DNA of 64,000 bases from Pseudomonas sp. Root71 (GCF_001429045.1 NZ_LMHY01000028.1:62001-126000); one strand, 5' to 3'; shown: positions 1 to 9,961, counted from the stretch's first letter. The notes: generated by a model not told the origin, from the letters alone. Made by a program: numbers and translations.

Positions 1-39
1 TTACATTAACTTGTTTCAAGCTGCCGGCACCTGACAAAA

Positions 40-134
40 CCTGTGGGAGCGAGCTTGCTCGCGATAGCGGTGGGTCAGGCAACGTCCATGCTGAATGTGA
101 CGCAGCCATCGCGAGCAAGCTCGCTCCCACAGGG
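40..134. repeat. REPIN (inverted pair of REP palindromes)
   Basis: Two inverted REP units face each other. The left arm begins CCTGTGGGAGCGAGCTTGC and the right arm is its near reverse complement, ending GCTCGCTCCCACAGG, with a unique loop of about 40 bp between them. The element lies just after the opmB stop codon, at the end of the efflux operon, where such hairpins commonly protect mRNA 3' ends. It is the first of about ten related copies in the window. The 39 bases before it hold nothing recognisable. Confidence 0.9.
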
Positions 135-140
135 ATTACG

Positions 141-1622
141 CTATCGGTTTTCGCTCACCTCAAGCTGCCCGTCCCAGCCACCTCCCAACGCTGCAATCAA
201 CTGCACGCTGGCTAACAAGCGGCTTTGCAGCAGATCGAGGTTGCTGCGCTCATTGTTCAGCGCCGCCGCCTGGGTCACCACCACATCGATATACGCGATC
301 AAGCCGGCCTTGTACTGGTTCTGGGTCAGGCGCAACGATTCCCGGGCCGCATCCAGTGCCTGTTGGCGCACGACAGCTTCGTCCTGCAGCACCTTGAGCT
401 GCACCAGGAAGTTTTCCACTTCGCGAAAGCCGTCCAGCACGGTCTGGCGGTACTTGGCCACCGTTTCGTCATAGGCCGCTTCACTGCGGTCGACTTCCGC
501 CGAGCGCTGGCCGCCGTCGAACAGGGTCATGGCCAATTGCGGTCCGACCGACCAGAAGCGGTTCGGCAGGCTGATCCAGTTGGAATAAGTGCTGCTGCTG
601 TAACCGCCGTTCATGCTCAGGGTCAGGTCGGGGTAATAGGCGGCCTTGGCCACGCCGATGTTGGCGTTGGCGGCCATCACCGAGCGCTCGGCCGACGCGA
701 TGTCCGGGCGACGTTCCAGCAGCTGCGAAGGCAGTGCCAGCGGTACTTGCGGCAACTGCGGGATGTCCTGGCTTTCCGCCAGGCTGAATTGCGCTGGCGG
801 CAGGCCGATCAGCACGGCAATGGCGTTCTCGAACTGGGCGCGCTGCCAGATCAGGTCGATCATATCGGCTTCGGTGCCTTTGAGCTGTGTCTGGGCCTGG
901 GCCACCGCGTCCTTGCCCGAAACACCGGCGCGGTACTGGTTCTCGGTCATCTTCAACGAACGCCGATAAGCCTCGACCGTGTCCTGGAGCAAGCGTTTCT
1001 GGCCATCGATCACCCGCAGTTGCAGGTAATTCTGCACCAGCTCCGACTGTTGACTCAGGCGCATGGCCGCCAGGTCGGCAAAGCTTGCCTGGGCATTCGC
1101 AGTGTCGGCTTCGAGGCCTCGGCGCAGCTTGCCCCACACATCCGCTTCCCAACTGACGCCCGCCTGGGCCGAGTACGTGTCGCGAATACCGCTGGACGAA
1201 CTGCTCAGGCTGGAGCTGCTGCTACCGGTGCCCTGGCTAGAACGGTTCTTGCTGACGTTCAGGTCCACCGTCGGGAAAAACGCCCCCCGTGCGCTACGCA
1301 CCAAGGCCTGGGCCTGGCGGTACTGCGCCTCGGACTGGGCGACGGTCTGGTTGGCGCTGTTGAGTTTTTCGATCAGCTCGTTGAGCTGCCGGTCGCCATA
1401 CAACTCCCACCACGCGCCGCGCGCCAGGGCATCGCTGGGGTTGGCCTGCCGCCAGCCCTCTGCGGCCTTGTACTGCGCAGGCTCCGCTGTTTGCGGGCGC
1501 TGGTAATCCGGGCCGACGGCGCAGGCACTGAGCATCGCCACGCACAGTGACAGGCTCAACAGGCGCGAGCCTCGGGCCGTGAGCAGCGGTGCAGCCAGGT
1601 TGAAAAGCGAACGGTCAGTCAT
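141..1622 (-). CDS. opmB: RND efflux outer-membrane lipoprotein, OprM/NodT family (OpmB-like)
   Basis: This is the outer-membrane channel of a tripartite RND pump, forming the exit duct across the periplasm and outer membrane. The 493-residue protein has an N-terminal signal with lipobox L-S-A-C (lipidated Cys about residue 34) followed by AVGPDYQRP, the hallmark of the NodT/OprM family. Two repeated outer-membrane-efflux domains follow, at about residues 90-280 and 300-480. The ATG at 1622 was chosen over an upstream start because it overlaps the muxC stop by four bases (ATGA), indicating translational coupling. It is the last gene of the operon, as in MuxABC-OpmB of P. aeruginosa. The orthology call rests on gene order (one adaptor, two pumps, one channel). 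Substrates cannot be read from the sequence. Confidence 0.93.
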   Translation of the reverse strand: MTDRSLFNLAAPLLTARGSRLLSLSLCVAMLSACAVGPDYQRPQTAEPAQYKAAEGWRQANPSDALARGAWWELYGDRQLNELIEKLNSANQTVAQSEAQYRQAQALVRSARGAFFPTVDLNVSKNRSSQGTGSSSSSLSSSSSGIRDTYSAQAGVSWEADVWGKLRRGLEADTANAQASFADLAAMRLSQQSELVQNYLQLRVIDGQKRLLQDTVEAYRRSLKMTENQYRAGVSGKDAVAQAQTQLKGTEADMIDLIWQRAQFENAIAVLIGLPPAQFSLAESQDIPQLPQVPLALPSQLLERRPDIASAERSVMAANANIGVAKAAYYPDLTLSMNGGYSSSTYSNWISLPNRFWSVGPQLAMTLFDGGQRSAEVDRSEAAYDETVAKYRQTVLDGFREVENFLVQLKVLQDEAVVRQQALDAARESLRLTQNQYKAGLIAYIDVVVTQAAALNNERSNLDLLQSRLLASVQLIAALGGGWDGQLEVSENR

Positions 1623-4600
1623 AGCGGAGTTTCCAGAGCAGCATCGGTACGCACCCCGCGCCATTTATTGAAGCGATGGCGCAGTCTGTCGAGATAGAGG
1701 TAAACCACCGGGGTGGTGTAAAGCGTCAGCACCTGGCTGAAGATCAGCCCGCCGATGATGGTCAGGCCCAGGGGCTGGCGCATTTCCGCCCCTTCGGCGC
1801 GGCTCATCAGCAAAGGCAAGGCACCGAGGATCGCCGCCAGGGTGGTCATCAGGATTGGCCGCAAACGTTGCAGGCAGGCGCTGCGGATCGACTCCAGCGG
1901 GGCCATGCCCTGGCTTCGTTCCAGTTGCAACGCCAGGTCGATCATCAGGATCGCGTTTTTCTTCACCACGCCGATCAGCAGAAACAGCCCCAGCAACGAA
2001 ATAAGGCTGAACTCGCCGCCCAGCGCGTAGATCGACAGCAAGGCACCGACCCCGGCCGACGGCAGGGTCGAGAGAATCGTCAGCGGGTGTATGTAGCTTT
2101 CATACAACACACCCAAGACCAGATACACCGCCACCAGCGCCCCCAAAATCATCCACGGCTGACTTTTTTGAGTCGCCGCGAAAGCGTCGGCTGTGCCGGC
2201 CATTTTAGCGATCACGTCTTCGGGCAGGCCGACCTTGGCAATCGCCCGCTCGATGGCGGCACCGCCCTGCTCCACGGTCACGCCTTCGGCCATGTCGAAG
2301 GCAATGCTCTCCGAGGCGAACTGGCCTTCGTGGCTGACCCGGTCGTTTTCCAGGCTGTTTTCGTAATGGGCGATGGTCGACAGCGGGATCCGCGCGCCGT
2401 CAGCGGTGATCACCTGGACCTGCTTGAGGGTGATCGGGTCCTGGGCGTATTTCGGATTGACCTCCATCACCACCTGATACTGGTTGAGGCTGTCGTAGAT
2501 GGTCGATATCTGCCGCTGGCTGTAGGCGTTATTAAGCACCGCCGTGACCATGTCCATGTCGACACCCAGGCGCTTGGCCTGGTCACGGTCGACGATCAGG
2601 GTCACTTGCCGGGCGCCGCGGCCTTCGCGCGCATCGATCGCCGTCAGCTCCGGCAAGGCCTTGAGCGCGGTGACGACTTTCGGATACCACTCGCGCAATG
2701 CCCCCAGGTCCCCGCTCTGCAGGATGTACGAGTACTGCGAGGTGGTCTGCTCGCGACCGCCACCGAATTGCAGGTCCTGGTCTGCCATGAGCATCAGTTG
2801 TGCCCCGGGGACCTTGGGCATTTCCTTGCGCAGGCGTTCGATGACCTTCTGCGCGGAAATGCTGCGCTCCTTGATCGGTTTGAGGCGCACCAGCATGAAG
2901 GCGTTGTTGGTGCCGTTGTTGCCGCCAATGAACCCGGCGACGCTTTCTACTGCCTCATCCTTCAACACCGCCCGGCGGAAAATCTCCATCTTCGGCTGCA
3001 TCACACTGAACGACAGGCCGTCGTCGCCGCGCACGAAACCGATCAGCTGACCGGTATCCTGTTGCGGCATAAATGTTTTAGGAACAACTACATACAGCGC
3101 AATGTTCACGCCGATTGTCACAAACAGACTGAGCAAGGTCAGGCGCTTGTGGCGCAGCACCCAGTCGAGGCTGGTGGCGTATTTGCCGACCATCCAGTCG
3201 TTGGCCCGCCGACTCCAGCGTTGCAGGCGGTTCTCCTGTCCCGGCGTGTGCGGCTTGAGCCAGCGGGCGCAGAGCATCGGGGTCAGGGTCAACGACACCA
3301 CCAGAGAAACCACGATGGCCGCCGCCAGAGTGATGGAGAATTCGCGGAACAGGCTTTCAATGATCCCGCCCATGAACAGAATCGACAGGAAAACCGCCAC
3401 CAGCGACACGTTCATCGACAGCAAGGTAAAGCCGACTTCCTGGGCACCCAGGTACGCCGCGCGCATCGGCCGCACGCCTTCGTCGATGTGCCGGGAAATG
3501 TTCTCCAGCACCACGATGGCATCGTCCACCACCAGCCCCGTGGCCAGGATCAACGCCATCAGCGACAGGTTGTTCAACGAAAAGCCGTAGAGGTACATCA
3601 CGGCAAAGGTGCCGACCAGCGACACCGGCACCGCCAGGGTCGGGATCAGCGAAGCGCGGAAGTTACCGAGGAACAGAAACACCACCAGGATCACCAGCGC
3701 CACGGCGATCAGCAGGGTCATTTCCGCCTCGTGCAGCGTGGCCTTGATCACCGGCGAGCGGTCCATGGCCAGGTTCAGCTTGACGCTGGCCGGCAGCACC
3801 GCCTGCAACGCCGGCAACTGCGCCTTGATCTCGTTGACCGTCTCGATGATGTTGGCGCCGGCCTGCCGGTTGATCACCAGCAGCACCGCCGCGTCATCGT
3901 TGAAGAAACCGCTGTTGTAGCGGTCCTCGACGCCATCGCTGACCTTGGCCACATCCTTCAGGCGCAGGGCCGCGCCGCCGTTGTAGTGGATGATCAGCGA
4001 TTCGTAGTCCTTGGCTTTTTCCAGCTGGTCGTTGGCCTGGACCTGCCACAGCCGTTGATCATCTTCCACCGAGCCCTTGGGCCGGCGCACGTTGGCGTTG
4101 GCGATGGTGTTGCGCACATCGTCCAGGGCCACGCCGTACTGGTTCAACGACTGCGGTTCGAGTTCGATACGTACCGCCGGCAGCGAGCTGCCACCGATCT
4201 GCACCTCGCCGACGCCCTGCACCTGGGACAGGCTCTGGGACAGGATCGTCGAGGCCAGGTCATAGAGCTGACCTTTTTCCAGCACATCCGACGTCAGCGA
4301 CAGCACCATGATCGGCGCCTGGGACGGGTTGACCTTCTTGTAGGTCGGCATGCTGCGCATCCCGCTCGGCAGCAGTGTGCGCGAGGCGTTGATCGCCGCC
4401 TGCACTTCCCGCGCCGCGCCATTGATGTCGCGGTCCAGGTCGAATTGCAGGATCACCCGGGTCGAACCCTGGCTGGAGCGGCTGCTCATGGTGTTGACCC
4501 CGGCAATGCTGCCGAAGGAGCGCTCCAGAGGCGTGGCCACGGTCGATGCCATCACCTCGGGGCTGGCCCCGGGCAGGCTGGCCTGGACCACGATCACCGG

Positions 4601-4726
4601 AAAGTCCATTTGCGGCAGAGGCGACACGGGCAGCAAACCGAAGCTCACACCGCCCAGCAGCATGATCGCCAGGCTCAGCAACATGGTCGCGACCGGGCGC
4701 TTGATGAAAGGTCCCGAAAGGTTCAT
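1619..4726 (-). CDS. muxC: RND multidrug efflux pump subunit, MuxC/MdtC type
   Basis: This is an inner-membrane proton-driven drug transporter of the RND superfamily, 1035 residues, the usual length. It starts MNLSGPFIKRPVATMLL, the typical cytoplasmic lead into TM1. It has two large periplasmic loops and twelve predicted membrane helices. The TM4 motif GLVVDDAIVVLENISR carries the adjacent aspartates of the proton relay. MuxB and MuxC probably form a heterotrimer, as known for MdtBC. A longer reading to 4807 would translate a REP element, so the ATG at 4726 is preferred. The gap to muxB is 148 bp and holds a REPIN, unlike the overlapping junctions elsewhere in this operon. Confidence 0.94.
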   Translation of the reverse strand: MNLSGPFIKRPVATMLLSLAIMLLGGVSFGLLPVSPLPQMDFPVIVVQASLPGASPEVMASTVATPLERSFGSIAGVNTMSSRSSQGSTRVILQFDLDRDINGAAREVQAAINASRTLLPSGMRSMPTYKKVNPSQAPIMVLSLTSDVLEKGQLYDLASTILSQSLSQVQGVGEVQIGGSSLPAVRIELEPQSLNQYGVALDDVRNTIANANVRRPKGSVEDDQRLWQVQANDQLEKAKDYESLIIHYNGGAALRLKDVAKVSDGVEDRYNSGFFNDDAAVLLVINRQAGANIIETVNEIKAQLPALQAVLPASVKLNLAMDRSPVIKATLHEAEMTLLIAVALVILVVFLFLGNFRASLIPTLAVPVSLVGTFAVMYLYGFSLNNLSLMALILATGLVVDDAIVVLENISRHIDEGVRPMRAAYLGAQEVGFTLLSMNVSLVAVFLSILFMGGIIESLFREFSITLAAAIVVSLVVSLTLTPMLCARWLKPHTPGQENRLQRWSRRANDWMVGKYATSLDWVLRHKRLTLLSLFVTIGVNIALYVVVPKTFMPQQDTGQLIGFVRGDDGLSFSVMQPKMEIFRRAVLKDEAVESVAGFIGGNNGTNNAFMLVRLKPIKERSISAQKVIERLRKEMPKVPGAQLMLMADQDLQFGGGREQTTSQYSYILQSGDLGALREWYPKVVTALKALPELTAIDAREGRGARQVTLIVDRDQAKRLGVDMDMVTAVLNNAYSQRQISTIYDSLNQYQVVMEVNPKYAQDPITLKQVQVITADGARIPLSTIAHYENSLENDRVSHEGQFASESIAFDMAEGVTVEQGGAAIERAIAKVGLPEDVIAKMAGTADAFAATQKSQPWMILGALVAVYLVLGVLYESYIHPLTILSTLPSAGVGALLSIYALGGEFSLISLLGLFLLIGVVKKNAILMIDLALQLERSQGMAPLESIRSACLQRLRPILMTTLAAILGALPLLMSRAEGAEMRQPLGLTIIGGLIFSQVLTLYTTPVVYLYLDRLRHRFNKWRGVRTDAALETPL

Positions 4727-4768
4727 CGATGATTGCCCCCCGCACCAACCCACGAGCCCTGCTGCCCC

Positions 4769-4862
4769 CCTGTGGGAGCGGGCTTGCTCGCGAAGAGGGC
4801 CTTGCATTCAACATTCCTGTCGACTGACCGGACGCCTTCGCGAGCAAGCCCGCTCCCACAGG
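4769..4862. repeat. REPIN inside the mux operon, between muxB and muxC
   Basis: An inverted pair of REP units (CCTGTGGGAGCGGGCTTGC and its complement) separated by about 35 bp. It sits in the only sizeable intergenic gap of the muxABC-opmB operon, directly upstream of muxC and downstream of the muxB stop. In the transcript it would fold into a long hairpin that could change the relative amounts of upstream and downstream message. That effect is inferred. Confidence 0.9.
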
Positions 4863-4874
4863 TTCTGCGGGGCG

Positions 4875-7800
4875 TCATACCGTCGTCTCCTGAGCGTCGG
4901 CCTTGCCAAAACGACGACCGAGACGATCGAAGTACAGGTAGATCACAGGCGTGGTGAACAAGGTCAGAATCTGACTCAGCAACAGGCCGCCGACCATCAC
5001 CAGACCCAGCGGCTGGCGCAGTTCCGCGCCGGAACCGGTGGCCAGCATCAACGGTACGGCACCGAACAGCGCGGCCAGGGTGGTCATCAGGATCGGCCGG
5101 AAACGCAGCAAAGCCGCCTGATAGATCGCCGTTTGCGGGTCCATGCCCTGGTTGCGCTCGGCGTCGAGGGCGAAGTCGATCATCATGATCGCGTTCTTCT
5201 TCACGATGCCGATCAGCAGAATGATGCCGATGATCGCGATCATGCCCAGGTCGTTGCCGCTCAGGATCAACGCCAGCAAGGCGCCCACCGCCGCCGACGG
5301 CAGGGTCGATAGAATGGTAATCGGGTGGATGTAGCTCTCGTAGAGCACGCCCAGCACGATGTACATGGTCACCACCGCCGCCAGAATCAGCAGCAAGGTG
5401 CTCGACAACGAAGCCTGGAACGCCTCGGCCGCGCCCTGGAACTGGGTCTGCACGCCAATCGGCATGCCGATGTCCTTCTGCACCTGCTCGATGATCTCGA
5501 CCGCATGCCCCAGCGCCACGCCGGGCGCCAGGTTGAAAGACATCATCACCGCCGGGAACTGGCCGATGTGGGTGATCGCCAGTTGCGCCTGGCGCTCTTC
5601 GATGCGCGCCAGGCTGGACAGGCGCACCTGCCCGCCATCGGTGGTCTTGACGTGAATCTGCTCCAGCGCCTGCGGGCCGATCTTCTCCCCGGACTGCGAT
5701 TGCAGCACCACGCGGTACTGACTGGCCTGGGTGTAGATCGTGGAAATCTGCCGCTGACCAAAGGCGTCGTACAGCGCATCGGTGATGTTCGACACCGACA
5801 CCCCGACCCGCGAAGCCGCATCGCGGTCGATCACCAGGTAAACCTGTAAGCCCTTGTCCTGCAAATCGCTGGCAACGTCGGTCAATTCCGGTCGGTCGGC
5901 CAGGGCCTCGACCAGGCGCCCGCTCCACAGGCTCAGCAACTCAGAGTCCGGCGACGACATGCTGAACTGGTACTGCGTGCGGCTGACCCGGTCTTCGATG
6001 GTCAGGTCCTGCACCGGCTGCATGAACAGGCGGATACCGACCAGTTTGTCCAGCTCCGGTTGCAGCCGGGCAATCACTTGCGTGGCGCTCAGGTCGCGGT
6101 CGCGATGCGATTTGAGGTTGATCAGCAACCGGCCGCTGTTGAGGGTCGAGTTATCGCCATCAACGCCAATGTAGGAAGAGAGGCTCTCGACCGCCGGGTC
6201 GGCCAGGATCACCTTGGCCAGTTCCTGCTGGCGCTCGCTCATGGCGGCGAAGGAAATCGATTGCGGTGCTTCGGAAATGCCCTGGATGACGCCAGTGTCC
6301 TGCACCGGGAAGAAGCCCTTGGGCACCACCATGTAGAGGAATACCGTCAGCGCCAAAGTGCCGATGGCCACCATCAGGGTCAGCGGCTGGTGCTTGAGCA
6401 CCCACTGCAACTTGCGTCCGTAGGCGGCGATCATCCAGTCGATGAACGCGCCGCTGGCACGGTAGAAACGGCCCTGCTCGGCTTCCTTGGGCTCACGCTT
6501 GAGCAACCGCGCGCACATCATCGGCGTCAGGGTCAGGGAAACCACCAGGGAAATCAGGATCGCCACCGCCAGGGTGATGGCGAACTCTCGGAACAAGCGC
6601 CCGACCACGTCCGCCATGAACAGCAGCGGGATCAGCACGGCGATCAGCGACAATGTCAGTGAGATCAGGGTGAAACCGATCTGTTTGGCGCCCTTTAGCG
6701 CCGCGTTCAGCGGGCTGTCGCCCTCTTCGATGAATCGGGAAATGTTCTCCAGCATGACGATCGCATCGTCCACCACGAAACCGGTGGCGATGGTCAGGGC
6801 CATCAGGGTCAGGTTGTTGACCGAGAAGCCCGCCAGGTACATCACGCCGAACGTACCGACCAGCGACAGCGGCACGGCCACCGACGGAATGATCGTGGCG
6901 CTGGCGCGACGCAGGAACAGGAAGGTGACCATGACCACCAGGGCGATGGCGATCAGCAATTCGTGTTGCACGTCCTTGACCGAGGCGCGAATGGTCTGGG
7001 TGCGGTCGGTCAGCACCATCACGTCGAGGCCGGCCGGCAGGTTGTCGGTGATGCTTGGCAGCAGGGCCTTGATCCGGTCCACTACCTCGATCACGTTGGC
7101 ACCGGGTTGACGCTGGATGTTCAGCAATACGGCCTGGTTCTCGTTGGCCCACGCAGCGAGGCGCTCGTTCTCGGCGCCGTCGACGATTTCCGCCACGTCC
7201 TTGAGGCGCAACGGTGCGCCATTGGCGTAGGCCAGGATCAGGTTGGCGTAGTCCTTGGGCGACGTCAGTTGATCGTTTGCATCGAGCATCGAGACCCGGG
7301 TCGGGCCGTCGAAGTTGCCCTTGGGCTGGTTGACGTTGGAGGCGCCTATCAGGGTGCGCACGTCCGACAGGTTCAAACCATTGGCGGCCAGGGCTTCCGG
7401 ATTGACCTTGATGCGCACGGCCTGGCGTTGGCCACCGGCAATGCTGACCATGCCGACGCCGCTGATCTGGGCAATCTTTTGCGCCATGCGGGTGTCGACC
7501 AGGTCATTGAGCTTGGGCAGCAACATGGTCTTTGAGGTGATGGCCAGGGTCAGCACCGGCGTATCGGCCGGGTTGACCTTGTTGTACACCGGCGGCGCCG
7601 GCAGATCCTTGGGCAACAGGTTGGTCGCGGCGTTGATCGCCGCCTGCACTTGTTGCTCGGCCACGTCCATGTTGATGTCGAGGCTGAAACGCAGGGTCAG
7701 CACCGACGCGCCACCGGAGCTGGTGGAGGCCATTTGCGTCAGGCCGGGCATCTGCCCGAACTGACGCTCAAGTGGCGCGGTCACTGCGCTGGTCATGACA

Positions 7801-7970
7801 TCCGGGCTGGCGCCGGGGTACAGGGTCATAACGCGAATGGTCGGGTAATCGACCTGGGGCAGCGCCGACACCGGCAGCAGCCGATAGGCGATGACGCCGG
7901 CCAGGATAATGGCCAGCATGCTCAGGGTGGTGGCTACCGGGCGAAGGATGAACAGCCGCGAGAGATTCAT
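4875..7970 (-). CDS. muxB: RND multidrug efflux pump subunit, MuxB/MdtB type
   Basis: This is the second RND transporter of the operon, 1031 residues, starting MNLSRLFILRPVATTLSM. It has the standard duplicated architecture: a TM helix, a periplasmic porter domain of about 300 residues, a helix bundle with TM4 motif GFVVDDAIVMLENISRF (proton-relay aspartates), and the repeat of this plan in the second half. The start overlaps the muxA stop (ATGA at 7967-7970). Two different RND subunits sharing one adaptor is the defining feature of MdtABC/MuxABC systems, in which both subunits contribute to one trimer. Confidence 0.94.
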   Translation of the reverse strand: MNLSRLFILRPVATTLSMLAIILAGVIAYRLLPVSALPQVDYPTIRVMTLYPGASPDVMTSAVTAPLERQFGQMPGLTQMASTSSGGASVLTLRFSLDINMDVAEQQVQAAINAATNLLPKDLPAPPVYNKVNPADTPVLTLAITSKTMLLPKLNDLVDTRMAQKIAQISGVGMVSIAGGQRQAVRIKVNPEALAANGLNLSDVRTLIGASNVNQPKGNFDGPTRVSMLDANDQLTSPKDYANLILAYANGAPLRLKDVAEIVDGAENERLAAWANENQAVLLNIQRQPGANVIEVVDRIKALLPSITDNLPAGLDVMVLTDRTQTIRASVKDVQHELLIAIALVVMVTFLFLRRASATIIPSVAVPLSLVGTFGVMYLAGFSVNNLTLMALTIATGFVVDDAIVMLENISRFIEEGDSPLNAALKGAKQIGFTLISLTLSLIAVLIPLLFMADVVGRLFREFAITLAVAILISLVVSLTLTPMMCARLLKREPKEAEQGRFYRASGAFIDWMIAAYGRKLQWVLKHQPLTLMVAIGTLALTVFLYMVVPKGFFPVQDTGVIQGISEAPQSISFAAMSERQQELAKVILADPAVESLSSYIGVDGDNSTLNSGRLLINLKSHRDRDLSATQVIARLQPELDKLVGIRLFMQPVQDLTIEDRVSRTQYQFSMSSPDSELLSLWSGRLVEALADRPELTDVASDLQDKGLQVYLVIDRDAASRVGVSVSNITDALYDAFGQRQISTIYTQASQYRVVLQSQSGEKIGPQALEQIHVKTTDGGQVRLSSLARIEERQAQLAITHIGQFPAVMMSFNLAPGVALGHAVEIIEQVQKDIGMPIGVQTQFQGAAEAFQASLSSTLLLILAAVVTMYIVLGVLYESYIHPITILSTLPSAAVGALLALILSGNDLGMIAIIGIILLIGIVKKNAIMMIDFALDAERNQGMDPQTAIYQAALLRFRPILMTTLAALFGAVPLMLATGSGAELRQPLGLVMVGGLLLSQILTLFTTPVIYLYFDRLGRRFGKADAQETTV

Positions 7971-9283
7971 GCGCCGCCCTTTTTCGCCTTGTCGGTGGTC
8001 GCGGGCGTTGCCGCGTTGACCGCCGACTTGCCTTGCAGGTGTTCGGTTGGCGTGGTCGGCACGTCCTGGCTGTCGTTGACCACCTCCACGTCGCTGCCGT
8101 CCTTCAGGCGGTCGGTGCCTTCCAATACGACCCGGTCGCCCGCCGACAGGCCTTCGGTGACCACGGTGTTCACGCCGTCACTGGCGCCGACTTTCAACTG
8201 ACGGATCTTGACCTTCTTGTCACCGTCCATGGCATAGGCGAACGTGCCGTTGGTGCCGAACTGGATCGCGGCCGAAGGCGCCAGCACTACGTCTTTGAGG
8301 GTGTCGGCCAGCAGGCGTACATTGACGAACTGGTTGGGGAACAGCGACTGATCGCGGTTCTCGAAACGGGCCTTGAATTTCAGGGTGCCGGTGGTGACGT
8401 CGATCTGGTTGTCCAGGCTCTGCAATACGCCAGTGGCCTGCAGTTTGGTATCGCCACGATCCCAGGCTTCAGCCGACAGTTTGGCGCCGCTGCGATAACG
8501 GGCCAGCACGGTGTCCAGGCTGTTTTCCGGGAGGGTGAAGGCCACGCTGATCGGCTGGGTCTGGGTGATGATCGCCAGTGCGGTGGTGTCGTTGGCCGCG
8601 ACCAGGTTGCCGACGTCCAGTTGACGCAGACCAACGCGACCGGTGATCGGTGCGCGGATCCGGGTGAATTCGAGGTTGAGCTTGGCATCGTTGACCGCCG
8701 CCTGATTGGTCTTGACCGTGCCCTGGAACTGACCGACCAGCGCTTCGGCGGTGTCCAGGGTCTGCTTGGCAATACTGTCTTCGCGGTACAGGCCGCGATA
8801 GCGCTCGACGTCGACCTGGGCGTTTTTCAGCTGCGCCTGATTCTGCAGCAAGGTGCCTTCGGCCTGGAGCAAGGCATTCTGGTAAGGGCGCGGGTCGATT
8901 TCGGCCAGCAGGTCGCCGGCCTTGACCATCTGCCCTTCTTCGAAATAGATCTTGACCAGTTCACCGCCGACGCGGCTGCGCACATTGATGGTGTTCAGCG
9001 CCGTGACTGTGCCCAGCGCCTTGAAATACAGCGGGAAATCACCCTTGACCGCTTGCGCCACGCGCACCGGTACCGGCCCGGACGCGCCACCGAATCCAGG
9101 GCGCATCCCGCCCGACCTGCCGGTATGCCCGGCGACGGCTTTCTGTCCCGCAGCCTCTTTGGGTGCAGCGCTGCCGGGCCAGAATTTCCAGCACAGGCCA
9201 GCGATGACCAACAAGACAAGCAGGCCGAACAGCCAGCGACGAGGACTACGGGAAGCGGAGGATTGCATTGAGTGATCAACCAT
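7967..9283 (-). CDS. muxA: RND efflux periplasmic adaptor, MuxA/MdtA type
   Basis: This is a membrane-fusion (HlyD-type) adaptor linking the RND trimer to the outer-membrane channel. From the ATG at 9283 it has 438 residues: a short basic N-terminus, one hydrophobic anchor (about residues 17-34), a Gly/Pro-rich segment, a lipoyl/coiled-coil hairpin region and beta-barrel domains. The FPLYFKALGTVTALNTINVRS segment is typical of MdtA-like adaptors. It is the first gene of the operon. The start is uncertain: in-frame starts at 9325 (GTG), 9283 and 9268 all lack a clear ribosome-binding site. Position 9283 was chosen because it gives the usual short cytoplasmic lead. Confidence 0.9.
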   Translation of the reverse strand: MVDHSMQSSASRSPRRWLFGLLVLLVIAGLCWKFWPGSAAPKEAAGQKAVAGHTGRSGGMRPGFGGASGPVPVRVAQAVKGDFPLYFKALGTVTALNTINVRSRVGGELVKIYFEEGQMVKAGDLLAEIDPRPYQNALLQAEGTLLQNQAQLKNAQVDVERYRGLYREDSIAKQTLDTAEALVGQFQGTVKTNQAAVNDAKLNLEFTRIRAPITGRVGLRQLDVGNLVAANDTTALAIITQTQPISVAFTLPENSLDTVLARYRSGAKLSAEAWDRGDTKLQATGVLQSLDNQIDVTTGTLKFKARFENRDQSLFPNQFVNVRLLADTLKDVVLAPSAAIQFGTNGTFAYAMDGDKKVKIRQLKVGASDGVNTVVTEGLSAGDRVVLEGTDRLKDGSDVEVVNDSQDVPTTPTEHLQGKSAVNAATPATTDKAKKGGA

Positions 9284-9415
9284 TGGGCGCGTGGGCTTTT
9301 TTACATGAGGCTGAACGATAAGCACTGGCGTGTCTTAAGCAAAGCGCCTTTACCGGCAATTTACCTTTGGCTTACGTAGCAGGAGATTTATCCAAGACAC
9401 TGAAACACAAATGAA

Positions 9416-9441
9416 AACGGCCTGGACAGAGCCAGGCCGTT
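9416..9441 (-). terminator. rho-independent terminator of tpx
   Basis: A perfect 10-bp inverted repeat (AACGGCCTGG / CCAGGCCGTT) with a 6-base loop lies 20 bp past the tpx stop codon. On the minus strand the stem is followed by TTTTCATTTG. It also separates tpx from the muxA promoter region (9284-9415), where no clear operator was seen. Confidence 0.75.
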
Positions 9442-9460
9442 AATAAGTGTAAAGCTACGC

Positions 9461-9961
9461 TTATTTCAGAACAGCAAGTGCCGCTTCATAGTTCGGCTCG
9501 TCGGCGATTTCGCCAACCAGTTCGCTGTGCAGCACGTTGTCGTTTTCGTCCAGAACCACCACGGCACGGGCGGTCAGGCCTTTGAGCGGGCCGTCGGCGA
9601 TGGCCACGCCGTAGTTCTCGATGAACTCGGCACCGCGCAGGGTCGACAGGTTCTGTACGTTTTCCAGGCCTTCGGCGCCGCAGAAACGGGCCTGGGCGAA
9701 CGGCAGGTCAGCGGAGATGCACAGTACGACAGTGTTGGCCACGTCGCTGGCCTTGGCGTTGAACTGGCGCACGGAAGTGGCGCAGGTCGGGGTATCGACG
9801 CTTGGGAAGATGTTCAGCACTTTGCGCTTGCCGGCAAAGTCTTTCAGGGTGACGTCGGACAGATTGCCGGCAACCAGGGAAAAGGCTGGCGCCTTGGAAC
9901 CGGCTTGTGGCAGTTGGCCGTTGACTTGAACCGGATTGCCTTTAAGGGTGACTTGAGCCAT
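9461..9961 (-). CDS. tpx: Thiol peroxidase (atypical 2-Cys peroxiredoxin)
   Basis: Tpx reduces hydrogen peroxide and alkyl hydroperoxides using thioredoxin. The 166-residue protein matches the family length. The peroxidatic Cys60 sits in SVDTPTCATSVRQF and the resolving Cys94 in AQARFC, the spacing of E. coli Tpx (Cys61/Cys95). The ATG at 9961 follows an AAGGA ribosome-binding site. A longer in-frame reading to 10090 has no homologous character and was discarded. It is a single gene with its own terminator, transcribed divergently from the YciI-family gene. Confidence 0.96.
   Translation of the reverse strand: MAQVTLKGNPVQVNGQLPQAGSKAPAFSLVAGNLSDVTLKDFAGKRKVLNIFPSVDTPTCATSVRQFNAKASDVANTVVLCISADLPFAQARFCGAEGLENVQNLSTLRGAEFIENYGVAIADGPLKGLTARAVVVLDENDNVLHSELVGEIADEPNYEAALAVLK

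Noticed and set aside
1676..4732. A 1018-codon open frame opposite muxC
   Set aside because: Same antisense artefact. Its residues are low-complexity (Arg/Gln/His/Asp) and the opposite strand encodes a clear RND transporter.
4260..4859. Minus-strand frame reading through the REPIN upstream of muxC
   Set aside because: It only translates REP sequence and then an alternative frame of muxC. The muxC frame has clear RND motifs.
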